This document shows, piece by piece, positions 39,064 to 50,888 of a stretch of 64,000 nt of DNA. Location: positions 2,914,001 to 2,978,000 of the forward strand of contig NZ_CP195100.1 of the NCBI RefSeq assembly GCF_051175315.1, given 5' to 3'. The notes under the pieces are model-generated. The model was given only the letters and a program-made list of their open reading frames with translations. It had not been told where the DNA came from and did not search any database. Within the stretch, counting starts at the first letter, position 1. Every line of letters starts with the position of its first letter. The position numbers and the translations under genes are program-made. This DNA comes from Tundrisphaera sp051175315. GTDB taxonomy: Bacteria; Planctomycetota; Planctomycetia; Isosphaerales; Isosphaeraceae.

Positions 39064-39969
39064 TCAGCGGATGGCGCCGTTCAGGCCGGCCGGGAAGAAG
39101 CCGCCCGGGGCCCCGTTGCCGTTGAGATAGACGATGTTCAGCACCTGCTGGGCGGTGCGACTGTATGCGATGGCGTTGTCGTCGGTCGGCACGATGTTGA
39201 TGCTGCCGCCCTGCAAGATGCCCTGGTCCTGGTCGCCCGCGCCGTCGGCGGCGTCGCGGAGGTCGGAAATCTTCTGGACGATGTCGGCGATCGCGGGGTT
39301 GTTCTGGCTCAGGCTCGCGAGCACGGTGCGGACCTCGCCGGCGTGGTAGGCCTCCACGGCCAGGATGCCGGCGGCGGCCTCCAGGAAGTCCTTGTTGGCC
39401 AGGAGGCGGGCCGCCCCCTTGTAGGCGGTCACGCCCACGTCCTCGAAGATGAAGGCGCCGAGCAGGAAGCTCACCTCGTCGGCGAACGGGTCGAAGCTCG
39501 CCCCGATGCCGGCGGCCGAGGCGGCGGCGTTGAAGCTGTTCTGCAGGTCGATGGCCGGCCGGGCGACGGCGGCCGCCCCCAGCGCGGACCGGAGGAACGC
39601 GACGTGCTTCAGCTCGTCGGACGCGATCTCCCGGGCATATTGCTCGATCAACGGGGTCTGGAACGGCACCTTGGGGTTGGCCTTGGCGGTGATCGCGCCG
39701 GGGTTGCCCGCCCCCGTGTTCACGCCGGTCACGCCGATGCCCATCTGCGAGATCGACGTCCCGTAAACGGCGAGGTTGTAGTATTCCGCCTCGAGGTATT
39801 CGAGGTTGAGCGCGAAGTTGAGGACGGCCACGTCCAGCCCCCCCCGCTGGGCCTCGGCCGTCCCCGGCACCAGGGCCGCCCCCGCCACGCCGAGCGTCCC
39901 GAGCCCGAGCCCCTTGAGCAGATCGCGACGACTCCGCGCGAGGGCGGTGCCCCATCTCTGTCCGAACAT
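39064..39969 (-). CDS. Tat-exported ferritin-like domain protein
   Basis: A 301-residue protein with a twin-arginine signal (SRRDLLKGLGLG, residues about 13-24), consistent with export in folded form. The rest is a four-helix ferritin-like bundle (ferritin_2/DUF4856-like group). Candidate di-metal ligands are Glu residues in NLEYLEAEYYN, Glu-xx-His in ASDELKHVAFL, Glu in IFEDVGVTAY and Glu-xx-His in AVEAYHAGEV. It may oxidise or store a metal or act as a cofactor-bound oxidase; the biological role is not established for this family. It is located between the ECF sigma factor gene and the PEP-CTERM gene on the same strand. Confidence 0.88.
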   Translation of the reverse strand: MFGQRWGTALARSRRDLLKGLGLGTLGVAGAALVPGTAEAQRGGLDVAVLNFALNLEYLEAEYYNLAVYGTSISQMGIGVTGVNTGAGNPGAITAKANPKVPFQTPLIEQYAREIASDELKHVAFLRSALGAAAVARPAIDLQNSFNAAASAAGIGASFDPFADEVSFLLGAFIFEDVGVTAYKGAARLLANKDFLEAAAGILAVEAYHAGEVRTVLASLSQNNPAIADIVQKISDLRDAADGAGDQDQGILQGGSINIVPTDDNAIAYSRTAQQVLNIVYLNGNGAPGGFFPAGLNGAIR

Positions 39970-40214
39970 GATGCCGTCTCCCGGATCCTGAGGAAGCAAC
40001 GATCCCGCCCCGCCGCCCGGATTCGCCCGATCCGTGGGGTCATTCCCGGGGGCACTCGGCCGGCCCGGTTGGGTTTGCGGGAGGTGCTTCCCCAACCCTC
40101 GATCTTGGATTCAGGAGGGATTCGATTTTGCGGGGGACGACCGTCGCCGATGGCGGAAAGCGATGTGTGCTCTCGGGATCGATCCGAGGCGTCCGGATCT
40201 CGTCAGGCAGAGGT

Positions 40215-41039
40215 TCAGGTGCAGGTCGGGTCGGTCTGGGCGAAGAAGCCAAGGAGCTGGGTGATGATCAGCACGGCCACCAGCCCGACCAGGATGGCCC
40301 AGAGGGGTTGTGCCAGGGCCAACGACACCGGTGCCCCGAGTCGCGTGGCCCACGGCGAAGGCCGTGAGGGGCTTCCGGCCTCGCGGGCGACCCCGGATTT
40401 CGGGCCTGGCGGGGGCGGGAGGGAGGGCTCGTCGACGGGCCCGGCCGTGGCGGATTGCGCCGCCTCCCGCCCCGGCCAGAGCAGCCACAACAACCCCACG
40501 CCCACGGAGATCCCGCGCCGATCCAGGAGGTCCTGGAGCCTCCGGCGGCCCCGGAGGATCCGGGTCTTCAGGGTCCCGAGCGGCCATCCCAGGGCCGTAG
40601 CCGCCTGCTCATGGCTCTGGCCCCGGAGGTAGCACAGCTCCAGGGGGATGCGATACGCCTCGGGCAGGGTATCCAGCTCCTCGCGGACCGTCTTCCCGAG
40701 GTCGTCCCAGGGGCGGGGCCCGTCTCCGGGAGCCGGGGCCATCCTGGCCCGGAGCCCTTCGTGCTTCCGCCGCCGCGCCTGGTCGCGGCGGAGCCGGAGC
40801 GAGACGCGGTGGGCGACCCCGTGCAGCCAGTTCCCCAGCGCCCCGGGGTCGCGGATCGCCGGGGCCTTCTGCACCAGGACCAGGAAGGTCGCCTGGTAGG
40901 CATCCTCGATGTCGTCGGGCTCGGTCAAGACCTCCCGACAGACCCGGATCACGCGCGGGCCGTGGCGGGTCACCAGGGCATCGAAGGACGCCCCATCTTT
41001 CCGATGGATGAAATCATCGAGGAGCTGGATGTCCGTCAT
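40215..41039 (-). CDS. ECF sigma factor with a C-terminal transmembrane tail
   Basis: A 274-residue sigma-70 family protein. Region 2 is at about residues 15-85 (EDAYQATFLVLVQKAPAI as core-binding helix) and region 4 at about 125-180 (LPEAYRIPLELCYLRG, then the helix-turn-helix ATALGWPLGTLKTRILRGRRR). Unlike ordinary ECF factors it continues with a Pro/Ser-rich linker (about 195-235) and a final hydrophobic segment (about 245-268, LWAILVGLVAVLIITQLLGFF). A C-terminal membrane anchor could hold it at the membrane until cleaved or released. GGAAGAG 11 nt before the ATG at 41039 supports that start; a GTG at 41048 is possible. Likely controls the downstream ferritin-like and PEP-CTERM genes (inference). 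Confidence 0.88.
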   Translation of the reverse strand: MTDIQLLDDFIHRKDGASFDALVTRHGPRVIRVCREVLTEPDDIEDAYQATFLVLVQKAPAIRDPGALGNWLHGVAHRVSLRLRRDQARRRKHEGLRARMAPAPGDGPRPWDDLGKTVREELDTLPEAYRIPLELCYLRGQSHEQAATALGWPLGTLKTRILRGRRRLQDLLDRRGISVGVGLLWLLWPGREAAQSATAGPVDEPSLPPPPGPKSGVAREAGSPSRPSPWATRLGAPVSLALAQPLWAILVGLVAVLIITQLLGFFAQTDPTCT

Positions 41040-41258
41040 TCGGGGCACTCTTCCGGCCAGGGTCGGGATCGTCCCCGGGACTGCTCATGCCGATGGCATT
41101 GGGAGTTTGCCTGGAGGAGTTCCCGATCATCGCAGTTCGGATTCAATGACCCGAAGCGGGGCCGGCGGATTCGCCCGCCGATGTCGCGAAAAGAAAACAT
41201 CCTGCCGGGGCAGGATGTGGTAAGTCTCGTCAGGAACGAAGGATCGGCGAAGCCGCGA

Positions 41259-41810
41259 TCAATACGGGAAGGCGTAGCCCATCCCGCCCGCGAAGCCGAT
41301 CCCGTAGCCGAAGCCGATCGGCCGGCCATAGGCGTCGATGTGGTCCTGGATGTTGCGGGCCCTCTGGTTGCCGACCTGCTGGGCCGCGATCTGTTCGGAG
41401 CGGCTGGGGCCGCCGCCGCTGTCGAACTTGGCGACCGGGTTGGCGTGGTAGTCGGCCGGGGCGTCCAGGGTCCGCTGGTCGTAGTATTCCGAGTAGCGGC
41501 CGACGCCGCCCGGGTTCGAGAACCGCGCCGAACCCTGCTGGGACTGCGTCTCGGACGAGCGGTAGGAGGACCGCTGCGGGATCGGGTTGTGCCGGAGGAT
41601 CGTCCTGTGGGCCCCCGCGTGATAGCCCGGCTGCGACGGGTCGGTCGGGATCGGCGGGAACAGCGAGGAGGGATCGCCCGGGTCCGGGGCCGGCGTCCGG
41701 GCCGGCGCGGGGGGCGGGGTCGATGTCGGTGCGGGGGACTGGGCCCCGACGTGGGCGGTCATGAGGCCGCCCACGAGGAGGGCCGAGGCGATGCGCAGGT
41801 GGCGGACCAT
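41259..41810 (-). CDS. Small secreted protein of unknown function
   Basis: A 183-residue protein with a signal peptide (residues 1-23, AHVGAQ), a Pro/Thr-rich linker (about 25-60) and a low-complexity Gly/Tyr/Ser-rich body. The tail is Gly-aromatic (FGYGIGFAGGMGYAFPY). No known domain. It lies 219 nt upstream of the ECF sigma gene on the same strand and has its own near-perfect -10 element. Confidence 0.72.
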   Translation of the reverse strand: MVRHLRIASALLVGGLMTAHVGAQSPAPTSTPPPAPARTPAPDPGDPSSLFPPIPTDPSQPGYHAGAHRTILRHNPIPQRSSYRSSETQSQQGSARFSNPGGVGRYSEYYDQRTLDAPADYHANPVAKFDSGGGPSRSEQIAAQQVGNQRARNIQDHIDAYGRPIGFGYGIGFAGGMGYAFPY

Positions 41811-41865
41811 GATGTGCCTCGGTTCGGGGTCGATCGGGTCGGGGCGGAATTGCGCCCTTTTCCCA

Positions 41866-41895
41866 ATTATAGGACGAGGCGAGATCGGGGCCGAA
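41866..41895 (-). promoter_or_regulatory. Promoter of the small secreted protein
   Basis: On the minus strand a perfect TATAAT (plus 41866-41871) lies about 56 nt upstream of the ATG at 41810. With an 18-nt spacer the -35 would be TTCGGC (plus 41890-41895), which is weak. It lies in the 134-nt gap to the metH stop. Confidence 0.5.
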
Positions 41896-41944
41896 TGGAT
41901 TCCGGCCCGATTTCGCCCCGTCCCCCCGGATTTCGCCCGACCGC

Positions 41945-45688
<3,744 letters not shown>

Positions 45689-45790
45689 CGCGGGGCGACT
45701 CGTCTCGGGGTATTCGGGGCAGGGGGGCGACCAGGATCGGCCATGCCGACGCGCAATCCGCGCGGCCTCGCCCCGGTTGTCGGGACCTGA

Positions 45791-45820
45791 ATTATCGGAT
45801 CGGCCCGGATCGCATGTCAA
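45791..45820 (-). promoter_or_regulatory. metH promoter, near-consensus sigma70
   Basis: On the minus strand a perfect TTGACA (plus 45815-45820), an 18-nt spacer and GATAAT (plus 45791-45796). The transcript would start near 45784 and have a leader of about 95 nt before the ATG at 45688. This is the strongest promoter match in the window. Confidence 0.75.
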
Positions 45821-45969
45821 GCCGACGCGCCCGGACGCCACATCCCGCCGCCGATCGTCCGATCGTCGACGAACCCGCCTGAATCCGGGCAAGCCGCCGA
45901 GGTGGCGCCCCGCCCATGGGGCGACATGGCCGGATTGCCGCGATCGCAGATTGCGATTACCGTGGAGGG

Positions 45970-46305
45970 ATGCGAGTCATTTCGCGTGCTCGACTGCGGC
46001 AGTTCTGGGAGTCGCGGAAGGACGACTCGGCCCTGGCCATGCGATCCCTCCTGGCCTGGGAGAAGATCGCCCGGGGGGCGGCCTGGTCGAACTGGGGACA
46101 ACTGACGCAGACCTTCGGATCGGCCGACCGGGTGGGGAACTGCGTCGTCTTCGACGTGGGCAACAACCGCTTCCGACTCATCGCCAGGGTAAACTTCGAC
46201 AAGGGGCGGCTCTACATCCTCAGGGTGATGGACCACGGAGAATACGACAAGGCCAGGTGGGTCGAGTCCTGCCGATGTCACCAACCGCCGCCGAGGGGAG
46301 CTTGA
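45970..46305 (+). CDS. higB: HigB-type toxin (mRNA interferase) of a type II toxin-antitoxin pair
   Basis: A 111-residue protein of the HigB_toxin family (RelE-like fold), which cleaves mRNA on the ribosome. Family features visible are the N-terminal MRVISRARLRQFWESR, a WSNWGQLTQTFGSADRV segment, VVFDVGNNRFRLIARVNF and LYILRVMDHGEYDKARW. The small basic helix-strand layout and length fit the group. The stop lies one nt before the start of the antitoxin gene, the toxin-first order usual for higBA. An operon autoregulated by the antitoxin is expected from the family. Confidence 0.9.
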   Translation: MRVISRARLRQFWESRKDDSALAMRSLLAWEKIARGAAWSNWGQLTQTFGSADRVGNCVVFDVGNNRFRLIARVNFDKGRLYILRVMDHGEYDKARWVESCRCHQPPPRGA

Positions 46306-46306
46306 A

Positions 46307-46708
46307 ATGCCCATCGCCCTGCCCGCAACCTATTTCCGGATGGTGCAGTCGTTCCCGCTGACGCGAATCCGGGACGACGCCCACCTGGCGGAAGCCCAGG
46401 CCCTCCTCGATGACCTGTTGAGCCAGGATATGGACGAAGGGGCCGAGGCGTATCTGGATGCCCTGGCCGATCTCATCGAATCCTATGAAGGCCAGAACGA
46501 ACGTTTCCCGGATGCCCCGGCCCGGGATGTGCTCAAGCTTCTCATCGAATCCAGCGGCATGAGCCAGCGAGAATTCTCCCGCGTCGTGGGGATCGCCCAG
46601 TCGACCATCTCGGCGTTCCTGAACGGCACCCGGAGGCCGACCACCGACCACTCGAAGACGCTGGCCGATCATTTCGGGGTGGCGCCGTCCGTATTCCTCG
46701 CCGAATGA
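46307..46708 (+). CDS. higA: HigA-type antitoxin, helix-turn-helix
   Basis: A 133-residue protein that begins 1 nt after the toxin stop codon, so the two are translationally coupled. The C-terminal half is an HTH_XRE domain (about residues 78-128): LIESSGMSQREFSRVVGIAQSTISAFLNG, with the recognition helix in AQSTISAFLNG. The N-terminal half (about 1-75) is acidic and helical (DDLLSQDMDEGAEAYLDALADLI) and should bind the toxin. It neutralises HigB and represses the operon. Confidence 0.9.
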   Translation: MPIALPATYFRMVQSFPLTRIRDDAHLAEAQALLDDLLSQDMDEGAEAYLDALADLIESYEGQNERFPDAPARDVLKLLIESSGMSQREFSRVVGIAQSTISAFLNGTRRPTTDHSKTLADHFGVAPSVFLAE

Positions 46709-46745
46709 TCGAGGGATGAAGATGAGATCGATTGAGATTGGGATG

Positions 46746-46774
46746 TTGCCGGATGGGTCCGGGGATGGTACGAT
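46746..46774 (+). promoter_or_regulatory. Candidate promoter of the gene at 46900
   Basis: TTGCCG (46746-46751), a 17-nt spacer and TACGAT (46769-46774). It lies between the higA stop (46708) and the next ATG, leaving a leader of about 120 nt. Confidence 0.45.
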
Positions 46775-46899
46775 CGCCGTGGCCCGGGGCCGCCGCGCCC
46801 CCGCCGGTGCCGGCCGCGACGCCGCGCCTCGCGATGCGGCCCGAACGCCCGGGCCTCGCCGCCCGATCCTCTCCCCACCACCAACCCTGGGTGTCAGCC

Positions 46900-47223
46900 A
46901 TGCCGCTCACGCCGGATGAGGCCCTGTCCCGGAACGCGGGCCGGGCCAACCTGCAGATGGAACGGGCGATCCGCGCCCTGCTGGACGAGGTGGAACTCGC
47001 CCTGGAAGACTACGTGGGCGACCACCTCTACGTCGGCCTGCCGTCCTACCTCGAATATCGCACCGAGTTCGACGCGGCCCTCGGCAGGAAGCCGACCACC
47101 CTGGAGATCGTCGACGAGCGCCTCCACGAGCGGTTCGCCGCGTTCGGGTGGAAGATCGGGATCGTGACCAATTCCACGGGCACGCACCACTGGATCCACC
47201 TCCTGGACGCCCGGGAACGCTAG
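46900..47223 (+). CDS. Small conserved-looking protein of unknown function
   Basis: A 107-residue soluble protein with no signal peptide and no membrane segment. It is helical at the start (NLQMERAIRALLDEVELALEDYV), then mixed (LPSYLEYRTEFDAALGRKPTTLEIVDERLHERFAAFGWKIGIV is spread over residues 45-90). I do not recognise the family. It has its own promoter candidate and is convergent with the phosphodiesterase gene, 42 nt apart, and is not clearly part of the higBA operon. Confidence 0.65.
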   Translation: MPLTPDEALSRNAGRANLQMERAIRALLDEVELALEDYVGDHLYVGLPSYLEYRTEFDAALGRKPTTLEIVDERLHERFAAFGWKIGIVTNSTGTHHWIHLLDARER

Positions 47224-47265
47224 CGGCGGGCGGCCCCGGCCCGGTCGCTCCCGGGCGATCGCGGC

Positions 47266-47754
47266 CTACTTCGGCACGTGGAGGAAGCGGAGGTCCCCGC
47301 CCTCGGTGTCCAGCAGGGCGACCGTGAACGCGGAGGCCCGGTGCAGCGCCCCGGGGTTGATCCGCCGCACCGACCCGGCCATGCCGTCCGAGGCGACGTG
47401 CGAATGCCCGGTGAGCAGGTAGTCGGGCCGGTCGGCCAGCACGCGCCGGAGGTCCCGGGCCAGGTGGCCGTGGGCCACGCCCAGCCGCGCCCCGCCCAAC
47501 TCGATCACGCCGCCCCGGCCCAGGCACGCCACGCCCGACGCGGCGGCGGCCCGCTCCAGGTGCGGGGCCCGGCCCTCATCGTTGTTCCCCAGCACGAACC
47601 AGGCGGGCAGGCACGCCAGGATCTCCACGATCGGCGGGGTGGTCAGGTCGCCGCAATGGATCAGCGCCTCCGCCCCCTCCGACCGCAGAAGTTCGACGGC
47701 GGTGCGGGTCCGCTCGACCTTGTCGTGGGTGTCGGACAGGATCCCGACCCGCAT
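47266..47754 (-). CDS. YfcE-type metallophosphoesterase
   Basis: A 162-residue calcineurin-like phosphodiesterase of the YfcE/MJ0936 group. All metal-binding motifs are present: Asp and His in ILSDTHDK, Asp in HCGDLTTP, Asn-Asn-Asp in VLGNNDEG, His in AHGHLARD, and His-x-His in LTGHSHVAS, with NPGAL following. It hydrolyses phosphodiesters such as bis-p-nitrophenyl phosphate in vitro; the physiological substrate is unknown. It is cytoplasmic. The start is 2 nt after the stop of the upstream membrane-protein gene, so both form an operon. Confidence 0.92.
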   Translation of the reverse strand: MRVGILSDTHDKVERTRTAVELLRSEGAEALIHCGDLTTPPIVEILACLPAWFVLGNNDEGRAPHLERAAAASGVACLGRGGVIELGGARLGVAHGHLARDLRRVLADRPDYLLTGHSHVASDGMAGSVRRINPGALHRASAFTVALLDTEGGDLRFLHVPK

Positions 47755-47756
47755 CG

Positions 47757-48092
47757 TCAACGCCTCGGAGGGGAGTCGGTGCGGCCGGCACCGGCGGCAT
47801 CGCCGCCCGGTCGATCCTCGGGGACGCCCAGGGCTCTCCGGAAGGCCTTGTCGAACCGCGGGATGTAAAGGTAGAGCATGGCCATCTCGATCGCCAGGGA
47901 CAGCAGCCCGATCAGGATCAGCAACCCCAACTCGCCGATCGGCACGGGCAACATCCAGGCCAACGCCGAGGCCACGCAGAACGACAGCACCACGCCGATC
48001 GCGACCATGAGCGGCAAGAGCACCAGGTGAAGGGCCATCGCGGCGACGATGACGATCACCAAACGCGACCGGTTCGAAGGGCCGTCGGCCAT
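47757..48092 (-). CDS. Small inner-membrane protein of unknown function
   Basis: A 111-residue protein with two or three transmembrane helices (about residues 11-33, 38-48 and 52-75) and a cytoplasmic, Pro/Asp-rich C-terminus. No family recognised. It is the first gene of a two-gene operon with the YfcE-like phosphodiesterase (2-nt gap). The ATG at 48092 is preferred; an earlier start at 48158 would add an Arg-rich, unlikely leader. Confidence 0.7.
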   Translation of the reverse strand: MADGPSNRSRLVIVIVAAMALHLVLLPLMVAIGVVLSFCVASALAWMLPVPIGELGLLILIGLLSLAIEMAMLYLYIPRFDKAFRRALGVPEDRPGGDAAGAGRTDSPPRR

Positions 48093-48167
48093 GATCCTGG
48101 GTCCCCGCCATCGCCTTGGGGGCCGTCCCCGCCCGGCCCGGGCATCTCGTCCCGGCATCCCGCCGCG

Positions 48168-49190
48168 TCAGAAATTCTTGATGAGCTGGAAGGTGGTCTG
48201 CGTGTCGAACGGCATCCCCCCGACCAGCGGCACTTCCAGGCCGCCGAGGAAGTACCAGTCCCCGCCCACGCCGAACCGGAAACCGGGCGTGATGCTGAGG
48301 TAGGTGGCGTCGCCCCCGCTCAGCTCGGTGTGCAGGTTCGCCGCCGCGTAGTACACGAAGCTCTTGAAGAAGCGGGCATCGCCCGAGGTCAGGTAGTGCC
48401 CCACCGCCAGCCGGGCGTCGAAGGTCGTGAAGCTGCTCGGCGACGCGTTGAAGCCGGTCCAGGGGTTGGACCGCTGCAACGCCGAGGACGCGGGCGTGTA
48501 GTTGGTGGGGACCGTCACGCCGGCCCCGCCCCGGACGACCCAGCGTTCGAACGGATTCGCCCAGAACTCGACGTCGGGCGACAGGCTGGCCGCCCCGTTG
48601 CCGTTGCGGCCGTCGCCGGTCGGCAGCCGGACGAACAGGTTGCTGGTCACGGTGTACCGGCGATCCTCAGCCAGAAGGATGCGCGGGGCGATGGTCAGGT
48701 CCCCGAAATCGGTCCAGTTGGGCCCGCCGGCCGGGCGTGCGGCGTCCGGGGCCGAGGTCACGAAGGGGACGAACCAGCCGAGTTCGAACCGGCGGCTGAG
48801 CGGGCTGAACAGGATGGCCGTGCCGTTGTAGGCGGTGCCGCCCCCCGGGATCGGGGCGAACGAATACGAGGCGACGTAGAGCCGGTAGAACGCCCCGTCG
48901 GCGCTGCCGACCCAGGTCTGCCGGGGCGCGTCCCCGGGGGCCGGTGCATACGGCTCATCCCAGCCTTCGGTCAGCAAAGACCCGATGCCGAGCGGGCGCC
49001 ACGCCTCGGGCCGGAGCGGGTCGAGCAACGACTCGCCCACGACCTCCGCGAACGATCGGGGCCGCCACTCCGCGACATCCGCCGGGACCGGCCCGGCCGC
49101 GGGCGGCTCCTGTCCACCGACCGGGGGCGCGGGCCAGAGCAGCCATAACGCGACGGCCGCCTTGAGTGAACCCCATCGAACCCTGTTCAT
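48168..49190 (-). CDS. Predicted outer-membrane beta-barrel protein
   Basis: A 340-residue protein with a signal peptide (residues 1-26, PVGGQ) and an amphipathic beta-strand pattern over the remainder. Examples are FYRLYVASYSFAPIP, AILFSPLSRRFELGWFVPFV, FVYYAAANLHTEL, YLSITPGFRFGVG and WYFLGGLEVPLVG. The final FQLIKNF ends in Phe, as expected for a BAM-inserted barrel. The family looks like the outer-membrane transporter/MetA-pathway barrel group, but the cargo is unknown. It is read away from the frameshifted gene at 49477. Confidence 0.8.
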   Translation of the reverse strand: MNRVRWGSLKAAVALWLLWPAPPVGGQEPPAAGPVPADVAEWRPRSFAEVVGESLLDPLRPEAWRPLGIGSLLTEGWDEPYAPAPGDAPRQTWVGSADGAFYRLYVASYSFAPIPGGGTAYNGTAILFSPLSRRFELGWFVPFVTSAPDAARPAGGPNWTDFGDLTIAPRILLAEDRRYTVTSNLFVRLPTGDGRNGNGAASLSPDVEFWANPFERWVVRGGAGVTVPTNYTPASSALQRSNPWTGFNASPSSFTTFDARLAVGHYLTSGDARFFKSFVYYAAANLHTELSGGDATYLSITPGFRFGVGGDWYFLGGLEVPLVGGMPFDTQTTFQLIKNF

Positions 49191-49476
49191 TGGTCTTCCC
49201 CCCGAGGGCCGTCGATCGGTCTGCGTTAGGATCGGCAGGATCGGAAATTTCGGTGAGTCCAACTGCCGCCCCGCTCCGAATCCCGCCGATCTCCCCCCGT
49301 CGGCCGGATCCGCCGCCATCGCGGACGCCCTCCCGGGCCGGCTTTCCGGAAGAAAATCGCCATTTCGGGAAAAACACAGCTTAAGGCCCCCCCGGAATCC
49401 TGAATATGTCGGACGAATGCTCCGGCCCGACCCCCGGAGCCGCCCGCACCTCGACGACCTCCCGGAGCCGCCCGCC

Positions 49477-50567
49477 ATGACCTGCAGCCCCGCACGCCTC
49501 GCCGCGAACCGGGCCAACGCCCGCCGGAGCACCGGGCCGACCACCCCGGAGGGGCGGCGGATCTCGTCGAGGAACGCCTACAAGCACGGATTGGCCGGCG
49601 ACGGCGTGGTCCTGCCCCCCGACGAGGAGGCCGGGGTCGACGCCGCGACCGCCCAACTCGTCGCCGAGATGAAACCTCCGGGCTGATGGGCCGGATCCTC
49701 CTGCGGCGGATCGCCGTCTTCTCCCACCGCCTCGACAAATGCGGCCGGCACGACGCGGCCATGACCGCCCGGCGGGTCCGCGACGCCCAGAAGCAGCGCG
49801 ATGCGGCCCGCCGCGCCGAGGTCAACGAACTCGGCGTCATCCTGGACATCGACCCCGATCGCGCGGTCACCCGCATGCTGGAGACGCCCGAGGGGATCGA
49901 CGGGCTGACCGAGGCCTGGCAGGTCCTCCGGGGGAAGCTGGCCCGGCCCGGCAAGCTCGCCTGGAACGAGCACGACGACCGACAGCTCGACCGCCTGCTC
50001 GGCCGGCACCCCGGCATGCACCCGCCGACCCCGTTCGACCCGATCCTCCGGGCGATCCGGGGCGACTTCTCCGGCATGACCGCCGATCAGCGGGCCGGGC
50101 TCGACAGCAAGAAGCGGAAGCAATGGGCCCGCGAGCAGCTGGCCGCCCTGATCGACGCCGAGGTGGAGGCCCTGCGCGAGCTTCGCCCCCTGATCGACGA
50201 CGAAAACGAAGCCGCCGACCGCGCCGAGGCGGCCGACCGCGCCCTGTTCGACCCGTCCAGGGAGGGGCAGCTGGCGCGTCGTTACGAGGCCGCCGCCGAG
50301 CGCGGGCTGTTCCGCGCCCTGCGCGAGTTCCACGAGGTCGAGGCGCGGAACGAACCCAACGCCGCCCCCCCGGCCCCGGCCGCCCCGCCGGCGACGCCCC
50401 CGGCCCGGCCGGAGCCCCGGCCCCGCGCCACCGCCCCGGCCCGGGTCGCCCCGACGCGGGCCTTCGAGCCCAGGCCGATGGCCCCCGCGACGCCGGGCGA
50501 AACGAACCCAACCGACGCGGCCCGGACGGCGACGATCGGGGGGCCGGGCCGGTCCCCGACGCCATGA
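49477..50567 (+). pseudogene. Frameshifted STGP/KHGL-domain protein of unknown function
   Basis: The first part (49477-49686, 69 residues) carries the widespread N-terminal motif RLAANRANARRSTGPTTPEG ... NAYKHGL. It stops at a TGA (49684-49686). The continuation (49686-50567, 293 residues) is in the next frame and begins MGRILLRRIAVFSHRLDKC, which in similar planctomycete proteins follows directly (recollection of the family, not a search). Adding one C after 49683 would join both parts into 363 residues with EMKPPGLMGRILLRR. Alternatively, the overlapping TGATG could couple two short genes. The second part is helical, charged and ends in a Pro/Ala-rich tail. Function unknown; the family is usually present in many copies. 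Confidence 0.75.
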
Positions 50568-50888
50568 CGCCTCCCCTCCGACCCGACGATCGGCCCCGCG
50601 CGACCGCCCCTCCCGACCCTCCTCCGGGCCCGGATCGGGGGACCTGCCGCCATCCCGGGACGCCCTCGGCCCGTCGCCATCGGCGCGAATCCGCGCCCGC
50701 GAGTGGCCGAGGCCGGCCCCCCGTCGGGGCTTGCGCCGTCGGGAAATCGGGCCGGCCGGGCCGGGCCGGGGCGGATTGGGTTTGCCGAATCGGCGGCCGG
50801 CGCGGGAAGATGGGGGAAACGGCCCGCCCGACGCGCCACCTCGTCGTGACCGCGAAAAGGATCGGTCGGGCCATCCATGGAGTTCGCC
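50568..50888. other. 321-bp intergenic stretch
   Basis: No coding signal. The sequence is very GC-rich with CCGGGC-type runs to about 50765. A weak promoter-like pair, TTGCCG (50782-50787) and GAAGAT (50806-50811) with an 18-nt spacer, precedes the thioredoxin-like gene by about 80 nt. Nothing else stands out. Confidence 0.35.

Noticed and set aside
45689..45790. Possible cobalamin or SAM riboswitch before metH
   Set aside because: The leader is only about 100 nt and I see none of the conserved core elements.
45906..45923. A CGCCCC / GGGGCG hairpin before higB as a possible terminator or operator
   Set aside because: It has no T-run and the stem is only 6 bp in GC-rich DNA, so it is not above background.
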